This document shows, piece by piece, positions 1 to 8,328 of a stretch of DNA of 64,000 nucleotides. A program made the position numbers and the translations under genes. Every line of letters starts with the position of its first letter. Within the stretch, counting starts at the first letter, position 1. The notes below the pieces were generated by a model, which saw only the letters and a list, made by a program, of their open reading frames with translations, ran no database searches and had not been told where the DNA came from. The DNA lies in contig NZ_FTOM01000001.1 of assembly GCF_900156695.1 (NCBI RefSeq), positions 248,001 through 312,000 of the forward strand. The letters are read 5' to 3'. The stretch is from Phaeovulum vinaykumarii. Its GTDB lineage: Bacteria; Pseudomonadota; Alphaproteobacteria; Rhodobacterales; Rhodobacteraceae.

Positions 1-1052
1 AGGCCGCCGCCCCCGCCGCGGCGCCCGCGCCCGAGGCGGCAGCTTCGGCGGCCCCTGCGCCCGAAGCCCCCGCCGTCCCGGCGCCTGCCCCCGCCGCCCC
101 GGCGCCGGCCACGCGCGGCGATGGCACACGCATCTTCGCCACGCCGCTGGCCCGCCGGATCGCGGCCGACAAGGGGCTGGATCTGGCGTCCGTGACCGGC
201 ACCGGCCCGCAGGGTCGCATCCGCAAGGCCGATGTCGAGGCCGCAAGCCCCACTCCGGCCGCGACCGCGGCGCCCTCCGCACCTGCGGCCTCGGCACCGC
301 AAGCCGCGCCTGCGTCCCCCCCGGTTTCCTCCGGTGCGGTCGCGCGGCTCTACGAGGGGCGGCGCTACGAGACGCTGCCGCTTGACAACATGCGCCGCAC
401 CATCGCCGCGCGGCTGGTCGAGGCCAAGCAGACCATCCCGCATTTCTATCTGCGCCGGACCGCCCGGATCGACGCGCTGCTGGCCTTGCGCGCCGAGATG
501 AACGCGGCGCTGGCGCCCCGCGGGGTCAAGCTGTCGGTCAATGATTTCATCATCAAGGCCTCGGCGCTGGCGCTGCAACAGGTGCCCGCGGCCAATGCTG
601 TCTGGGCGGGCGATGCGGTGTTGAAGATGGCGGCCTCGGATGTCGCGGTCGCGGTCGCGGTCGAGGGCGGGCTCTTCACCCCCGTTCTGCGCGACGCCGA
701 GACCAAGGGGCTGGCCGCGCTCTCGACCGAGATGAAGGATCTGGCCGCGCGCGCCCGCGACCGCAAGCTGGCGCCTGCCGAATACATGGGCGGCAGCTTT
801 GCCATCTCGAACCTGGGGATGATGGGGATCGAAAGCTTCGACGCGGTCATCAACCCGCCGCAGGCCGCGATCCTGGCCGTGGGTGCGGGCGTGAAAAGCC
901 CGGTCGTGGCCGAGGATGGCACCCTTGCGGTGGCGACCACGCTGGCGCTGACGCTGTCGGTCGATCACCGGGTGATCGACGGCGCGCTGGGAGCCGAGCT
1001 GCTGGGCGCGATCGTGTGCCATCTGGAAGCGCCGCTGGGCATGCTGGCCTGA
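1..1052 (+). CDS. pdhC: Dihydrolipoamide acetyltransferase (E2) of a 2-oxoacid dehydrogenase, probably pyruvate dehydrogenase; 5' end outside window
   Basis: This is the C-terminal 349 codons of an E2 core enzyme; the reading frame starts at base 3 and is open to the window edge. It transfers the acyl group from lipoyl-lysine to CoA. Seen in order: an Ala/Pro-rich linker (visible residues 1-38), a peripheral subunit-binding domain (about 41-78, ending in [13 protein letters not shown]), a second Ala/Pro linker, and the acyltransferase domain to the end with the HRVIDG active-site motif (His322, Asp326 of the visible part). The lipoyl domain(s) must lie upstream. The motif and linker style fit a PDH E2; a 2-oxoglutarate or branched-chain E2 is less likely but not excluded without the neighbouring E1 and E3 genes. 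Confidence 0.85.
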   Translation, partial: AAAPAAAPAPEAAASAAPAPEAPAVPAPAPAAPAPATRGDGTRIFATPLARRIAADKGLDLASVTGTGPQGRIRKADVEAASPTPAATAAPSAPAASAPQAAPASPPVSSGAVARLYEGRRYETLPLDNMRRTIAARLVEAKQTIPHFYLRRTARIDALLALRAEMNAALAPRGVKLSVNDFIIKASALALQQVPAANAVWAGDAVLKMAASDVAVAVAVEGGLFTPVLRDAETKGLAALSTEMKDLAARARDRKLAPAEYMGGSFAISNLGMMGIESFDAVINPPQAAILAVGAGVKSPVVAEDGTLAVATTLALTLSVDHRVIDGALGAELLGAIVCHLEAPLGMLA

Positions 1053-1094
1053 GGATCCTGGCCTGAGGCCCAGGACAGGGACTGCGACAGGGCA

Positions 1095-1126
1095 ACGGGC
1101 GCGTTCGGGCAACCGGGCGCGCCCGT
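1095..1126 (+). terminator. Hairpin downstream of the E2 gene
   Basis: Nine-base arms (ACGGGCGCG at 1095-1103, CGCGCCCGT at 1118-1126) flank a 14-nt loop 43 bases after the E2 stop. Only a weak pyrimidine stretch (ctccgttt) follows, so this is a plausible but not textbook intrinsic terminator. The convergent Hint-domain gene ends 70 bases further on. Confidence 0.4.
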
Positions 1127-1131
1127 CTCCG

Positions 1132-1175
1132 TTTCAGCCCCCCGCCCTTTCAGCCCCCCGGCCCTTTCAGCCCCC
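1132..1175. repeat. Three copies of an 11-12 bp motif (tttcagccccc)
   Basis: TTTCAGCCCCC(C) occurs at 1132, 1148 and 1165, spaced 16-17 bp apart, in the short region between the convergent E2 and Hint-domain genes. It is a small local tandem array with no recognisable function. Confidence 0.6.
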
Positions 1176-1196
1176 GACAGTCAGTCCGGCGCCCGG

Positions 1197-2189
1197 TCAG
1201 CCCCGATCGCGGCTGCGGAAGATGGCGGCGCGGGCCACCTCGTCCAGCACCTCGCGCCCGGCCTCCGAGCCGAAATGCGGCGCATGGGCCAGCCCCGGAA
1301 AGCGCGCGCGCAGATCCTGCGCGATCTCCTCGGGCAGAAGCTCGAGCGTCTTTTCCGACACCATCAGGCTTTCGCAGGGGATACCTTCGGCATAGATGAT
1401 CTCGTGGCGGTCGAACACCAGGCTGTAATAATCGACATAGCCGCCCTCGCGGCGCCAGACATTCTCGCCATCGACCAGATGCTTGGCCTGCACCAGCACC
1501 TCGGCCGTGGCGCCCAGCCGCTTTTCGCCGCGCTGATAGAGGAAGATGCGGTGATGCGGGCTGACGATCAGATCGCCCTCGTTGCCCAGCGTGCCCGCCG
1601 CAATCACCACCGGCGCGAAACTGCCCAGCGCCTTCAGCCGCGCCTTGCCGATCCAGCGGATGGGCTGGGGGCCGGAATCGCGGGTCAGCACCCGGTCGCC
1701 GGGCCCAAGGCTTTCGATCGGGCGCTGGGCGCCGCTGGCCATGGTGATCATCGTGCCGGTGGTGAAGGCCACGCAGACCAGATCGGCCAGGCGCACCTCG
1801 CCGGGGTCTTCGAGGCTTTCGATCAGCGTATAATCGACCCGCGGCGCCATCGGCGACAGCGGCAGCGCATAGAGCGTCGATTCCGGCTCGTGCACGATCA
1901 TCAGCACGTCGATCATGTCGCCGTCGGGCGCCATCAGCACATGGCGCGCGCGCAGGCTGACCGCATCGCCGGGCCGGCCGAATTCGGACCCCGCCGCCAG
2001 CCGCGCGCCGCCTTCGGCCGGGGCCAGCATCAGCCGCAAAGGCTCGGCCCCGCGCTCGAGCTGATAGAGATCGCCGGTCTCGCAATCCTCGGGCAGGCCC
2101 AGGCCGTCGCCCTGGTTGGCGCCCGTCACGACCCAGATCAGATCGGCCGGAAAGACATGGGCAGCCTGACCGGGAAGGGCATCCGTCAT
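1197..2189 (-). CDS. Hint (hedgehog/intein) domain protein, Hint_2 type
   Basis: A 330-residue protein. The N-terminal ~125 residues are of no family I recognise. Residues ~135-275 have the Hint_2 layout seen in many Rhodobacterales proteins: block A around AFTTGTMI (141-148), a GPGDRVLTRDSG stretch (162-173), PIRWIG (176-181) and a block-B-like SPHHRIFL (210-217). In Hint domains the first residue of block A is normally the Cys nucleophile; here that place (141) is Ala, and the nearest Cys is 139. Self-processing is therefore doubtful. The start at 2189 is chosen because GGAG sits 6 bases before it; an in-frame ATG at 2204 has no such site. No signal peptide is evident. The gene lies alone, divergent from the SDR gene. 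Confidence 0.75.
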   Translation of the reverse strand: MTDALPGQAAHVFPADLIWVVTGANQGDGLGLPEDCETGDLYQLERGAEPLRLMLAPAEGGARLAAGSEFGRPGDAVSLRARHVLMAPDGDMIDVLMIVHEPESTLYALPLSPMAPRVDYTLIESLEDPGEVRLADLVCVAFTTGTMITMASGAQRPIESLGPGDRVLTRDSGPQPIRWIGKARLKALGSFAPVVIAAGTLGNEGDLIVSPHHRIFLYQRGEKRLGATAEVLVQAKHLVDGENVWRREGGYVDYYSLVFDRHEIIYAEGIPCESLMVSEKTLELLPEEIAQDLRARFPGLAHAPHFGSEAGREVLDEVARAAIFRSRDRG

Positions 2190-2352
2190 GGTGGTCTCCG
2201 TCATCGGCGGCCGGGATCGGCACGCGCGCTCTGGCGTCCGGCGGGGCGAAGGCCCTATGCTGGCGGGCGCTATCCTCGCCTTGGTTAAGGGCAAGGTTGG
2301 CCCAAGGTCAAGGGAAGGCCCGTGCCGGGCTGCAACGGAAAGGCTGCACGAG

Positions 2353-3132
2353 ATGGATCTGGGGATTGCGGGACGCCGCGCGCTGGTCTGCGCGGGATCG
2401 AAGGGCCTGGGGCGCGGGGCGGCGCTGGCACTGGCCGAGGCCGGCGTGGGGATCGTGCTGAACGCGCGCGGGGCCGAGGCGCTGGAGCGCACCGCCTCCG
2501 AGATCCGCGACCGCTTCGGCGTGCCCGTCACCCCGATCGCGGCCGACATCACCACCGACACCGGCCGCGCCGAGGTTCTGGCGCAGGCGGGCGACATAGA
2601 CATCCTGGTGACGAATGCCGGCGGCCCACCCCCCGGCCACTGGGCCGACTGGGCGCGCGCCGACCTTCAGGCCGCGATCGAGGCCAACATGCTGACCCCC
2701 ATCTTCCTGATGCAGGCGGTCCTGCCCGGCATGCTCGAACGGCGCTGGGGGCGCGTGGTCAACATCACCTCGCAATCGGTGCGCGCGCCGATCCCGGAAC
2801 TGGGCCTGTCGAACACCGCGCGCGCGGGGCTGACGGGCTTTGTCGCCGGCGTGGCGCGGCAGGTGGCGGCGCAGGGCGTCACCATCAACAACGTGCTGCC
2901 GGGGCTGCATGCGACCGACCGCGCCACCGCGCTGGATACGCGCGTGGCCGCAGCCGAAGGCATCACCATGGCCGAGGTCGCCCGCCGCCGGATGGAGACG
3001 ATCCCGGCCCGCAGCTATGGCGATCCGCGCGATTTCGGGGCGATCTGCGCCTTCCTGTGCGGCGAGCCTGCGCGCTTCATCGTGGGCCAGAACATCCTGG
3101 TCGATGGCGGAACGACGAATATCACGCTCTGA
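2353..3132 (+). CDS. SDR-family oxidoreductase with atypical active site
   Basis: A 259-residue Rossmann-fold short-chain dehydrogenase/reductase. The cofactor motif is AGSKGLGRG (14-22), NAG is at 88-90, the triad Ser is Ser140 (NITSQS), and the C-terminal DGGT is at 251-254. The usual YxxxK pair is not there: the aligned segment reads SNTARAGL (153-160), giving Ser in place of Tyr and Arg in place of Lys. It may use another mechanism or belong to a divergent FabG-like subgroup. The ATG at 2353 gives the normal SDR N-terminus; the frame is open further upstream but overlaps the divergent gene's leader. No operon partner suggests a substrate. Confidence 0.8.
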   Translation: MDLGIAGRRALVCAGSKGLGRGAALALAEAGVGIVLNARGAEALERTASEIRDRFGVPVTPIAADITTDTGRAEVLAQAGDIDILVTNAGGPPPGHWADWARADLQAAIEANMLTPIFLMQAVLPGMLERRWGRVVNITSQSVRAPIPELGLSNTARAGLTGFVAGVARQVAAQGVTINNVLPGLHATDRATALDTRVAAAEGITMAEVARRRMETIPARSYGDPRDFGAICAFLCGEPARFIVGQNILVDGGTTNITL

Positions 3133-3179
3133 GACATTCCGCGCGCCCTGCGACAGAGTTGCACAGGGGCCGGGGGGCT

Positions 3180-3213
3180 GTTATCCCTTCACCGACTGAA
3201 ATGATCGGATAAC
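3180..3213. promoter_or_regulatory. Inverted repeat GTTATCC-N20-GGATAAC before the ABC ATPase gene
   Basis: Perfect 7-base arms at 3180-3186 and 3207-3213 end five bases before the GTG start of the ABC-transporter ATPase. They could be an operator or a leader hairpin that buries the start region. The gap between the SDR stop and this start is only 85 bases. Seen in sequence; its function is inference. Confidence 0.35.
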
Positions 3214-3217
3214 CCGC

Positions 3218-4360
3218 GTGCCCGACAGCAGCCCCCTGCCCGCGGCCTCGGCCGCCGCCCGCACCACGGCGCCGCCGCCCCCGCCGCCCCCGCGCCTGAC
3301 GGTCGAACATCTCGCCCGCATCTTCGACGGGCGGCGCGTGGTCGATGACGTGTCCTTTGACGTCCCCGCGGGCGAGGTCGCCTGTCTGCTGGGCCCGTCG
3401 GGCTGCGGCAAGTCCACCACCTTGCGCATCATCGCCGGGGTCGAGATGCAGGACGAGGGGCGCATCCTCGTCGACGGCGCGCTGGTCTGCGACACGGTCT
3501 TCCGCATCCCGCCCGAGCGCCGGCGCATCGGGCTGATGTTCCAGGATTTCGCGCTGTTCCCGCATCTGTCGGTCGTGCAAAACGTGGCCTTCGGGCTGAC
3601 CGGCCCGGCCGCAGCCCGCCGCCGCCGCGCGGCCGAGCTGCTCGAACGCGTGCATCTGGCCCATCACATCGACAGCTATCCCCATGCGCTGTCGGGGGGC
3701 GAGCAACAGCGCGTGGCGCTGGCCCGCGCGCTGGCGCCGCGGCCGCGCATCCTGTTGATGGACGAGCCCTTCTCGGGGCTGGACGAGCGGCTGCGCGACG
3801 ACATCCGCGACGAGACGCTGTCGCTGCTCAAGGACGAGGGGACCGCGGTCCTTCTGGTCACGCACGAACCCGGCGAGGCCATGCGCATGGCCGACCAGAT
3901 CCTGCTGATGCGCGGCGGGCGGATCGTGCAGCGCGGCGCGCCCTACAACATCTACAACGCGCCGGTGGACCGGGCGGCGGCGGCCTTCTTCTCGGATGTC
4001 AACATCCTGACCGGGCGGGTGCGCGGCGCGCTGACCGAAACCGCCTTCGGCACCTTTCTGACCCCCGGCCTGCCCGACGGCACCGAGGTCGAGATCGTCA
4101 TCCGCCCGCAGCATATCCGCATCGACCTCGACCGCGGCGGGCGCGGCCCCGACCCCACGCCGGAAACCGGCACCGCCGCGCGCGGCGTGGTGGCGCGGGC
4201 GCGCTTCATGGGCCGCGAGAGCCTGGTCGAGTTCCGCATGGACCACGACGGCTCGATCCTGAAGGCGGTCGTGCCCAATGTCTTCCTGCCCCGGCCGGGA
4301 CAGGCGCTGTGGCTGATGATCCGGCGCGATCGCTGCTTCGTCTTTCCGAAGACCGGCTGA
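3218..4360 (+). CDS. ABC transporter ATP-binding protein, iron(III)/polyamine (FbpC/PotA-like) type
   Basis: A 380-residue ATPase subunit of an import ABC transporter. Walker A is GPSGCGKST (59-67), Q-loop Gln109, signature LSGGEQQR (158-165), Walker B ILLMDEP (178-184) and H-loop His216. After ~255 comes a C-terminal TOBE-like regulatory domain. Preceding the NBD is an unusual Pro-rich leader (residues ~19-25 are all Pro). The NBD resembles ferric-iron FbpC/AfuC ATPases. No permease or binding-protein gene lies beside it, so the ATPase either serves a transporter encoded elsewhere or is the last gene of a broken-up locus. The GTG start lacks a good Shine-Dalgarno sequence; the true start could be a little downstream. 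Confidence 0.85.
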   Translation: MPDSSPLPAASAAARTTAPPPPPPPRLTVEHLARIFDGRRVVDDVSFDVPAGEVACLLGPSGCGKSTTLRIIAGVEMQDEGRILVDGALVCDTVFRIPPERRRIGLMFQDFALFPHLSVVQNVAFGLTGPAAARRRRAAELLERVHLAHHIDSYPHALSGGEQQRVALARALAPRPRILLMDEPFSGLDERLRDDIRDETLSLLKDEGTAVLLVTHEPGEAMRMADQILLMRGGRIVQRGAPYNIYNAPVDRAAAAFFSDVNILTGRVRGALTETAFGTFLTPGLPDGTEVEIVIRPQHIRIDLDRGGRGPDPTPETGTAARGVVARARFMGRESLVEFRMDHDGSILKAVVPNVFLPRPGQALWLMIRRDRCFVFPKTG

Positions 4361-4420
4361 GCGGGTGTGCCCCCCCGGTCGCTTGCTCGGCCCCCCAGAC
4401 CCGGGCTCGGCCCAGGGCGC

Positions 4421-4684
4421 CTATTCGGCCCCGTCCCCCCTGGCGCGCGCCCGCCGGGCCGCGGCACCGCCGCGACGGCTGCGGGGCTCGGCCACGCGCG
4501 CGGGCAATTCCGCCATGATCTTGCGCCGGGCCTCGGGGCTCAGGTCGCGCCAGGCGCCGATTTCCTCGATCGTGCGCTTGCAGCCCAGGCACAGCCGGGT
4601 CTCGGGGTGGATGGTGCAGAGCTTGACGCAGGGGCTGTCGACATCCCCCGCCCCAGCCCCCTCCAAGGGGCCGCGCGGGCTCAT
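4421..4684 (-). CDS. DUF1289 family small Cys-rich protein
   Basis: An 87-residue protein whose middle carries the DUF1289 pattern: SPCVKLC, then a short loop, then LCLGCKRT, followed by [16 protein letters not shown]. The four Cys suggest a metal or Fe-S site; the family's biochemical role is unknown to me. The tail is Arg/Ala-rich. The start ATG (4684) overlaps the ruvX stop by four bases (ATGA), so translation is probably coupled to ruvX. It is the last gene of the ccmI-ruvX-DUF1289 set and is convergent with the ABC ATPase gene. Confidence 0.85.
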   Translation of the reverse strand: MSPRGPLEGAGAGDVDSPCVKLCTIHPETRLCLGCKRTIEEIGAWRDLSPEARRKIMAELPARVAEPRSRRGGAAARRARARGDGAE

Positions 4685-5157
4685 CGCCCCGCCCCCAGAT
4701 AGGCCAGCCGGTCCAGAAGCCCCTGAAGGATGAAGCCCGCCGCCACATGGTCGATGACATCGGCCCGCCGCGCGCGCGAGGTATCGGCCTCGAGCAGCGC
4801 GCGTTCGGCCGCAACAGTGGACAGCCGTTCGTCCCAGAAGGCCACCGGCAGATCGGTCAGCGGCTGAAGATTGCGCGCAAAGGCCCGCGTCGCCTGACAG
4901 CGCGGCCCCTCGCTTCCGTCCATGTTGAAGGGCAGCCCCAGCACCAGCCCGACCGCATCGCGCCCGCGCGCGATCTCCAGCATGGCCGCCGCGTCCAGCC
5001 CGAACTTCTTGCGCTTGATCGTGCTGAGCGGGGTTGCGATGCCGCGCAGCCCGTCCGAGACCGCAACGCCAATGGTCTTGGTCCCCAGATCCAGCCCCAG
5101 GATCGCGCCCGCGCGAGGCAGTTGGGCGGCGAATTCCTCGATCGTGGCGCAGATCAT
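4681..5157 (-). CDS. ruvX: Putative pre-16S rRNA nuclease / Holliday-junction-resolvase-like protein RuvX (YqgF)
   Basis: A 158-residue RNase H-fold protein of normal YqgF length. Seen: [15 protein letters not shown] (21-35, containing the first acidic residue Asp23), the [13 protein letters not shown] loop, WDERLST, and a C-terminal [10 protein letters not shown] with the last conserved Asp. In other bacteria YqgF processes the 5' end of 16S rRNA and has been linked to recombination. It overlaps ccmI upstream and the DUF1289 gene downstream by four bases each, so the three are one translationally coupled unit. Confidence 0.92.
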   Translation of the reverse strand: MICATIEEFAAQLPRAGAILGLDLGTKTIGVAVSDGLRGIATPLSTIKRKKFGLDAAAMLEIARGRDAVGLVLGLPFNMDGSEGPRCQATRAFARNLQPLTDLPVAFWDERLSTVAAERALLEADTSRARRADVIDHVAAGFILQGLLDRLAYLGAGR

Positions 5158-6776
5158 TGCGCGCCCCCACCCGAGACGGTTCCGCCCGAGGCGCCCCCGG
5201 CCGAGGCACCGTCACCCAGTTCGAACCCCGCCGCGGCCCCCGCGGCGCGCAGCTCGGCCAGCGCGGCCGGGTCCAGCGTCTCGGCGGCGCGGGCCAGGGC
5301 CGCGCGCGCGCGATCGCCGTCGCCCAGCACCCCCAGCGCCCGCATCAGCCGCGCCCATTCCGCCGGGCTGCCGCCGTCGCGCATCAGCCGCGCTTCCAGC
5401 CCCTCGACCATGCCGGCGATCATCGCCTGACGATCGGCCTCGGACATCTCGCCGGCGGCCTCGACCGCGGCGGCATCGGGGCCGGGCAGCGCGCGCGCGC
5501 CAAAGGGCGGGGGCACCGCCTCGCCATCCCGCGGGGCCTCGAGACCGCCGCGCAGCGCCTCGGCACGGATGCGCGCCAGATCCTCGGGGCGTTCGGCAAA
5601 GACACCCTGCGCCTCGTCCCACATGGCGCGCGCGCGATCCTCCTCGCCCAGGATCAGCATGCCGGCCAGCAGCCGCGCCCAATCCTCGGCGGTGCCGCCG
5701 GTATTGGCCAGCTTGGCCCCCAGCGCCTGAAGCGCAGGGCCCAGCGCTTGGCCGCGCGCCTCGGGCGGCAGCGACGCCACGCGGTCCAGATCCGCCCGCG
5801 ACGGGCCGGTCTGGCGCACCGGCGGCGGGGTATAGTCGGTTTCGCCGGCAAGCCAGGCCAGATCGCGGATACCGGTGCGGATCGAGCGGATCCACGGCGC
5901 CTCCTCGGGGCCTTCGTCCAGAAGCCGCGCCCAGACCGGGAAGGCCCGATCGGGACGGCCGTTCTGCACCATCAGCAGGCCCATGAAATAACGCGCGCTC
6001 TGGTTTGCGGGGTCACGCTCCAGCGCGTGGCGCAGCTCGGCTTCGGCCTCGGGGGTGACAACGCCGCCCGCCGCCACCACCATCAATTCGGCCATCTGCG
6101 CGTAATCCTCGGCCGTCGCCTGATCGCCCTTGATCGCCACCAGACGCCGCATCGCCTGCCAGGCCGCGTGGTAATCGCCCAGGCTCGCCTCGTTGCGCGC
6201 CAGAAGGGCAAGCCCCTCGGGGTCGTTGGGCCGCTCGGCCACCGCCGCGCGCAGCCGCTCCATCAGCGCGGCGAATTCCGCGTCGGGCTCGGGCGCGGCG
6301 GGCCGCATGGCGGCCGCCTCGGCCTCGGCGGCGGCCTGATCGGGACGGTTGGTATAGAGCATCTCGGCCAGATCCAGCCGCGCCGCCATCGGCTGGTCGG
6401 GGAAATCGGGCGCGCCCATGCGCGAATAAAGCGCAAAGACCCCGCCCAGAGCCGCCACGCCCACCACCGCCAGCGCCAGATTGGCGCCCCGCGGTGCCGC
6501 ACCCAGCCGGGCCGGGCCCCGCCGCGCCGCCTCGAGCAGCCGGCGCGAGACCTCGATACGCGCGCGCTCGGCCTCCTCGGCGCCGATCACGCCGCGCTCG
6601 AGATCGCGCGCGATCTCGGCCAGCTGATCGCGGTAGATCTGCTGGTCGGTTCCGTCATCGGCCGAGGCCTCGGCCTCTTCGCCGCGCAGCCCGCGGCGTG
6701 CCCCGCGCAGCACCGCCAGCGCCATCGCCAATGTCACGATCGCCGCGCCCGCGGCGGTGAGGATCCAGAAACTCAT
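5154..6776 (-). CDS. ccmI: c-type cytochrome biogenesis protein CcmI (CycH)
   Basis: A 540-residue inner-membrane protein of cytochrome c maturation System I, which holds apocytochrome c for heme ligation. Residues 4-23 form a first membrane segment. A cytoplasmic loop with a leucine-zipper-like heptad stretch follows ([16 protein letters not shown], 47-62), then a second membrane segment (98-116) and a long periplasmic part with TPR-like repeats (about 130-290) and a further repeat-like region to the end. This is longer than E. coli CcmH's C-terminal half but usual for Rhodobacteraceae CycH. No other ccm gene is in the window. It is divergent from soxB and overlaps ruvX by four bases. Confidence 0.9.
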   Translation of the reverse strand: MSFWILTAAGAAIVTLAMALAVLRGARRGLRGEEAEASADDGTDQQIYRDQLAEIARDLERGVIGAEEAERARIEVSRRLLEAARRGPARLGAAPRGANLALAVVGVAALGGVFALYSRMGAPDFPDQPMAARLDLAEMLYTNRPDQAAAEAEAAAMRPAAPEPDAEFAALMERLRAAVAERPNDPEGLALLARNEASLGDYHAAWQAMRRLVAIKGDQATAEDYAQMAELMVVAAGGVVTPEAEAELRHALERDPANQSARYFMGLLMVQNGRPDRAFPVWARLLDEGPEEAPWIRSIRTGIRDLAWLAGETDYTPPPVRQTGPSRADLDRVASLPPEARGQALGPALQALGAKLANTGGTAEDWARLLAGMLILGEEDRARAMWDEAQGVFAERPEDLARIRAEALRGGLEAPRDGEAVPPPFGARALPGPDAAAVEAAGEMSEADRQAMIAGMVEGLEARLMRDGGSPAEWARLMRALGVLGDGDRARAALARAAETLDPAALAELRAAGAAAGFELGDGASAGGASGGTVSGGGAQ

Positions 6777-6861
6777 GCGCCCTCCCCTTCCTGCCTTTCA
6801 TTTAGGCTGCCAACCCGGCAGGCGAAAGCCCCCGCTGTCATGCACATCCTGCCCATATGCC

Positions 6862-6875
6862 ATGCGATGTCGCAT
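6862..6875. promoter_or_regulatory. Palindrome ATGCGA-TG-TCGCAT in the ccmI/soxB divergent region
   Basis: A perfect 6-base inverted repeat with a 2-base centre lies about 100 bases before soxB, followed by TTTTT. The divergent promoters of ccmI and soxB must lie in this 198-bp gap, so an operator is plausible. A terminator is unlikely because the loop would be too small. Confidence 0.3.
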
Positions 6876-6974
6876 TTTTCCGTGATCTGCCGCTTGTCGC
6901 GTGGTTGAGCCTGAAAACGGGGGGCATCAGAAAGGAACAGGCCGGGGAATCGGCGCGCAACAGGAGTGCGGGGC

Positions 6975-8222
6975 ATGAGACGTTATTCGGTTTTCGCCAT
7001 CGCCCGCGAGGCAATGCGCTATCATGAGGGATGGGAACGGGCCTGGCCCGCCCCCACACCCAAACCGCGTTATGACGTGATCGTGGTAGGTGCCGGCGGT
7101 CACGGGCTGGCGACGGCCTATTATCTGGGCAAGAATTTCGGCATCACCAATGTGGCGGTGATCGAGAAGGGTTGGCTGGGCGGCGGCAACACCGGCCGCA
7201 ACACGACCATCATCCGGTCGAACTATCTCCAGGATCCCTCGTCGGCCATCTACGAGAAGGCCCGCAGCCTTTACGAAGGGCTCAGCCGCGACCTGAACTA
7301 CAACGTCATGTTCAGCCCCCGCGGCCTGCTGATGCTGGCGCAGACCGAACACGAGGTGCGCGGCTACAAGCGCACCGTCAACGCCAACGACCTGCAAGGC
7401 ATCGAAACCCGCTGGATCGGTCCACAGGAGGTCAAGGACCTCGTGCCCATGATCAACCTGCACGGGCCGCGCTACCCGGTGCTGGGCGCGCTGTTGCAGG
7501 AACGCGGCGGCACCGCGCGCCATGACGCGGTCGCCTGGGGCTATGCCCGCGGCTGCGCGGCCATGGGCATGCACATCCTGCAAAACTGCGAAGTCACCGC
7601 GATCCGCTCCGAAAACGGCCAGGTCTCCGAGGTCGAGACCACCCGCGGCACGATCGGCTGCAAGAAACTCGCCATCGTCGTGGCGGGCCATTCCTCGGTC
7701 ATGGCCGAAAAGGCCGGCTTCCGGCTGCCGGTCGAATCCATGGCGCTCCAGGCGCTGGTCTCCGAACCGATCAAGCCGATGATCGACGTCGTCGTCATGG
7801 CCAATACCGTGCACGGCTACCTCAGCCAGTCCGACAAGGGCGAACTGGTCATCGGCGGCGGCACCGACGGTTTCGTCAACTATTCCCAGCGGGGCTCCTG
7901 GCAGCATGTCGAGGAAACCATCCGCGCCCTGATCGAAACCTTCCCGCCGATCTCTCGGCTGCGCATGCTGCGCCAATGGGGCGGCATCGTCGACATGACC
8001 GGCGACCGCTCGCCGATCCTGTCGAAGACCCCGGTGGGCAACATCTTCATCAACTGCGGCTGGGGCACCGGCGGCTTCAAGGCCATTCCCGGCTCGGGCT
8101 GGGCGATGGCCGAACTGGTCGCCAATGGCGAACCCGGCCCGCTGGCGGCCGATTTCGGCCTCGAGCGCTTCCGCGAAGGCCGCTTCATCGACGAATCCGT
8201 CGCCGCCGGGGTGGCGCATTGA
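6975..8222 (+). CDS. soxB: Sarcosine oxidase, beta subunit
   Basis: A 415-residue flavoprotein subunit of heterotetrameric sarcosine oxidase, which oxidatively demethylates N-methylglycine. An FAD dinucleotide-binding motif, VIVVGAGGHGLATAYY, begins at residue 35. GGTARHDAVAWGYARG (178-193) contains His183, the likely counterpart of the His that covalently holds FMN in characterised enzymes. ILSKTPVGNIFINCGWGTGG near the C-terminus is typical of the family. The ATG at 6975 is chosen because AGGAG lies 8 bases upstream and it gives the standard RRYSVFAIAREAM start; a GTG three codons earlier is not needed. It heads the soxBDAG operon. Confidence 0.97.
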   Translation: MRRYSVFAIAREAMRYHEGWERAWPAPTPKPRYDVIVVGAGGHGLATAYYLGKNFGITNVAVIEKGWLGGGNTGRNTTIIRSNYLQDPSSAIYEKARSLYEGLSRDLNYNVMFSPRGLLMLAQTEHEVRGYKRTVNANDLQGIETRWIGPQEVKDLVPMINLHGPRYPVLGALLQERGGTARHDAVAWGYARGCAAMGMHILQNCEVTAIRSENGQVSEVETTRGTIGCKKLAIVVAGHSSVMAEKAGFRLPVESMALQALVSEPIKPMIDVVVMANTVHGYLSQSDKGELVIGGGTDGFVNYSQRGSWQHVEETIRALIETFPPISRLRMLRQWGGIVDMTGDRSPILSKTPVGNIFINCGWGTGGFKAIPGSGWAMAELVANGEPGPLAADFGLERFREGRFIDESVAAGVAH

Positions 8223-8262
8223 TGCGCACCCGCCCCGCCCGACCCGCTGCCGTCTTCGATCT

Positions 8263-8301
8263 GGTCCAAATATCCCGGGGGTCCGGGGGCAGAGCCCCCG
8301 G
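8263..8301. repeat. GC-rich intergenic element with AT-tract and hairpin, between soxB and soxD
   Basis: The sequence runs ggtccaaatatcccggggg, then a perfect 8-bp stem (CCGGGGGC at 8283-8290, GCCCCCGG at 8294-8301) with a 3-nt AGA loop. This AT-tract plus CCGGGGG hairpin form resembles short dispersed intergenic repeats common in Rhodobacterales chromosomes; that is recollection, not a search. Here it sits inside an operon and may shape mRNA stability between soxB and soxD. Confidence 0.55.
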
Positions 8302-8328
8302 CGCCCCACACCCGAAAGGTCCGCAGAC

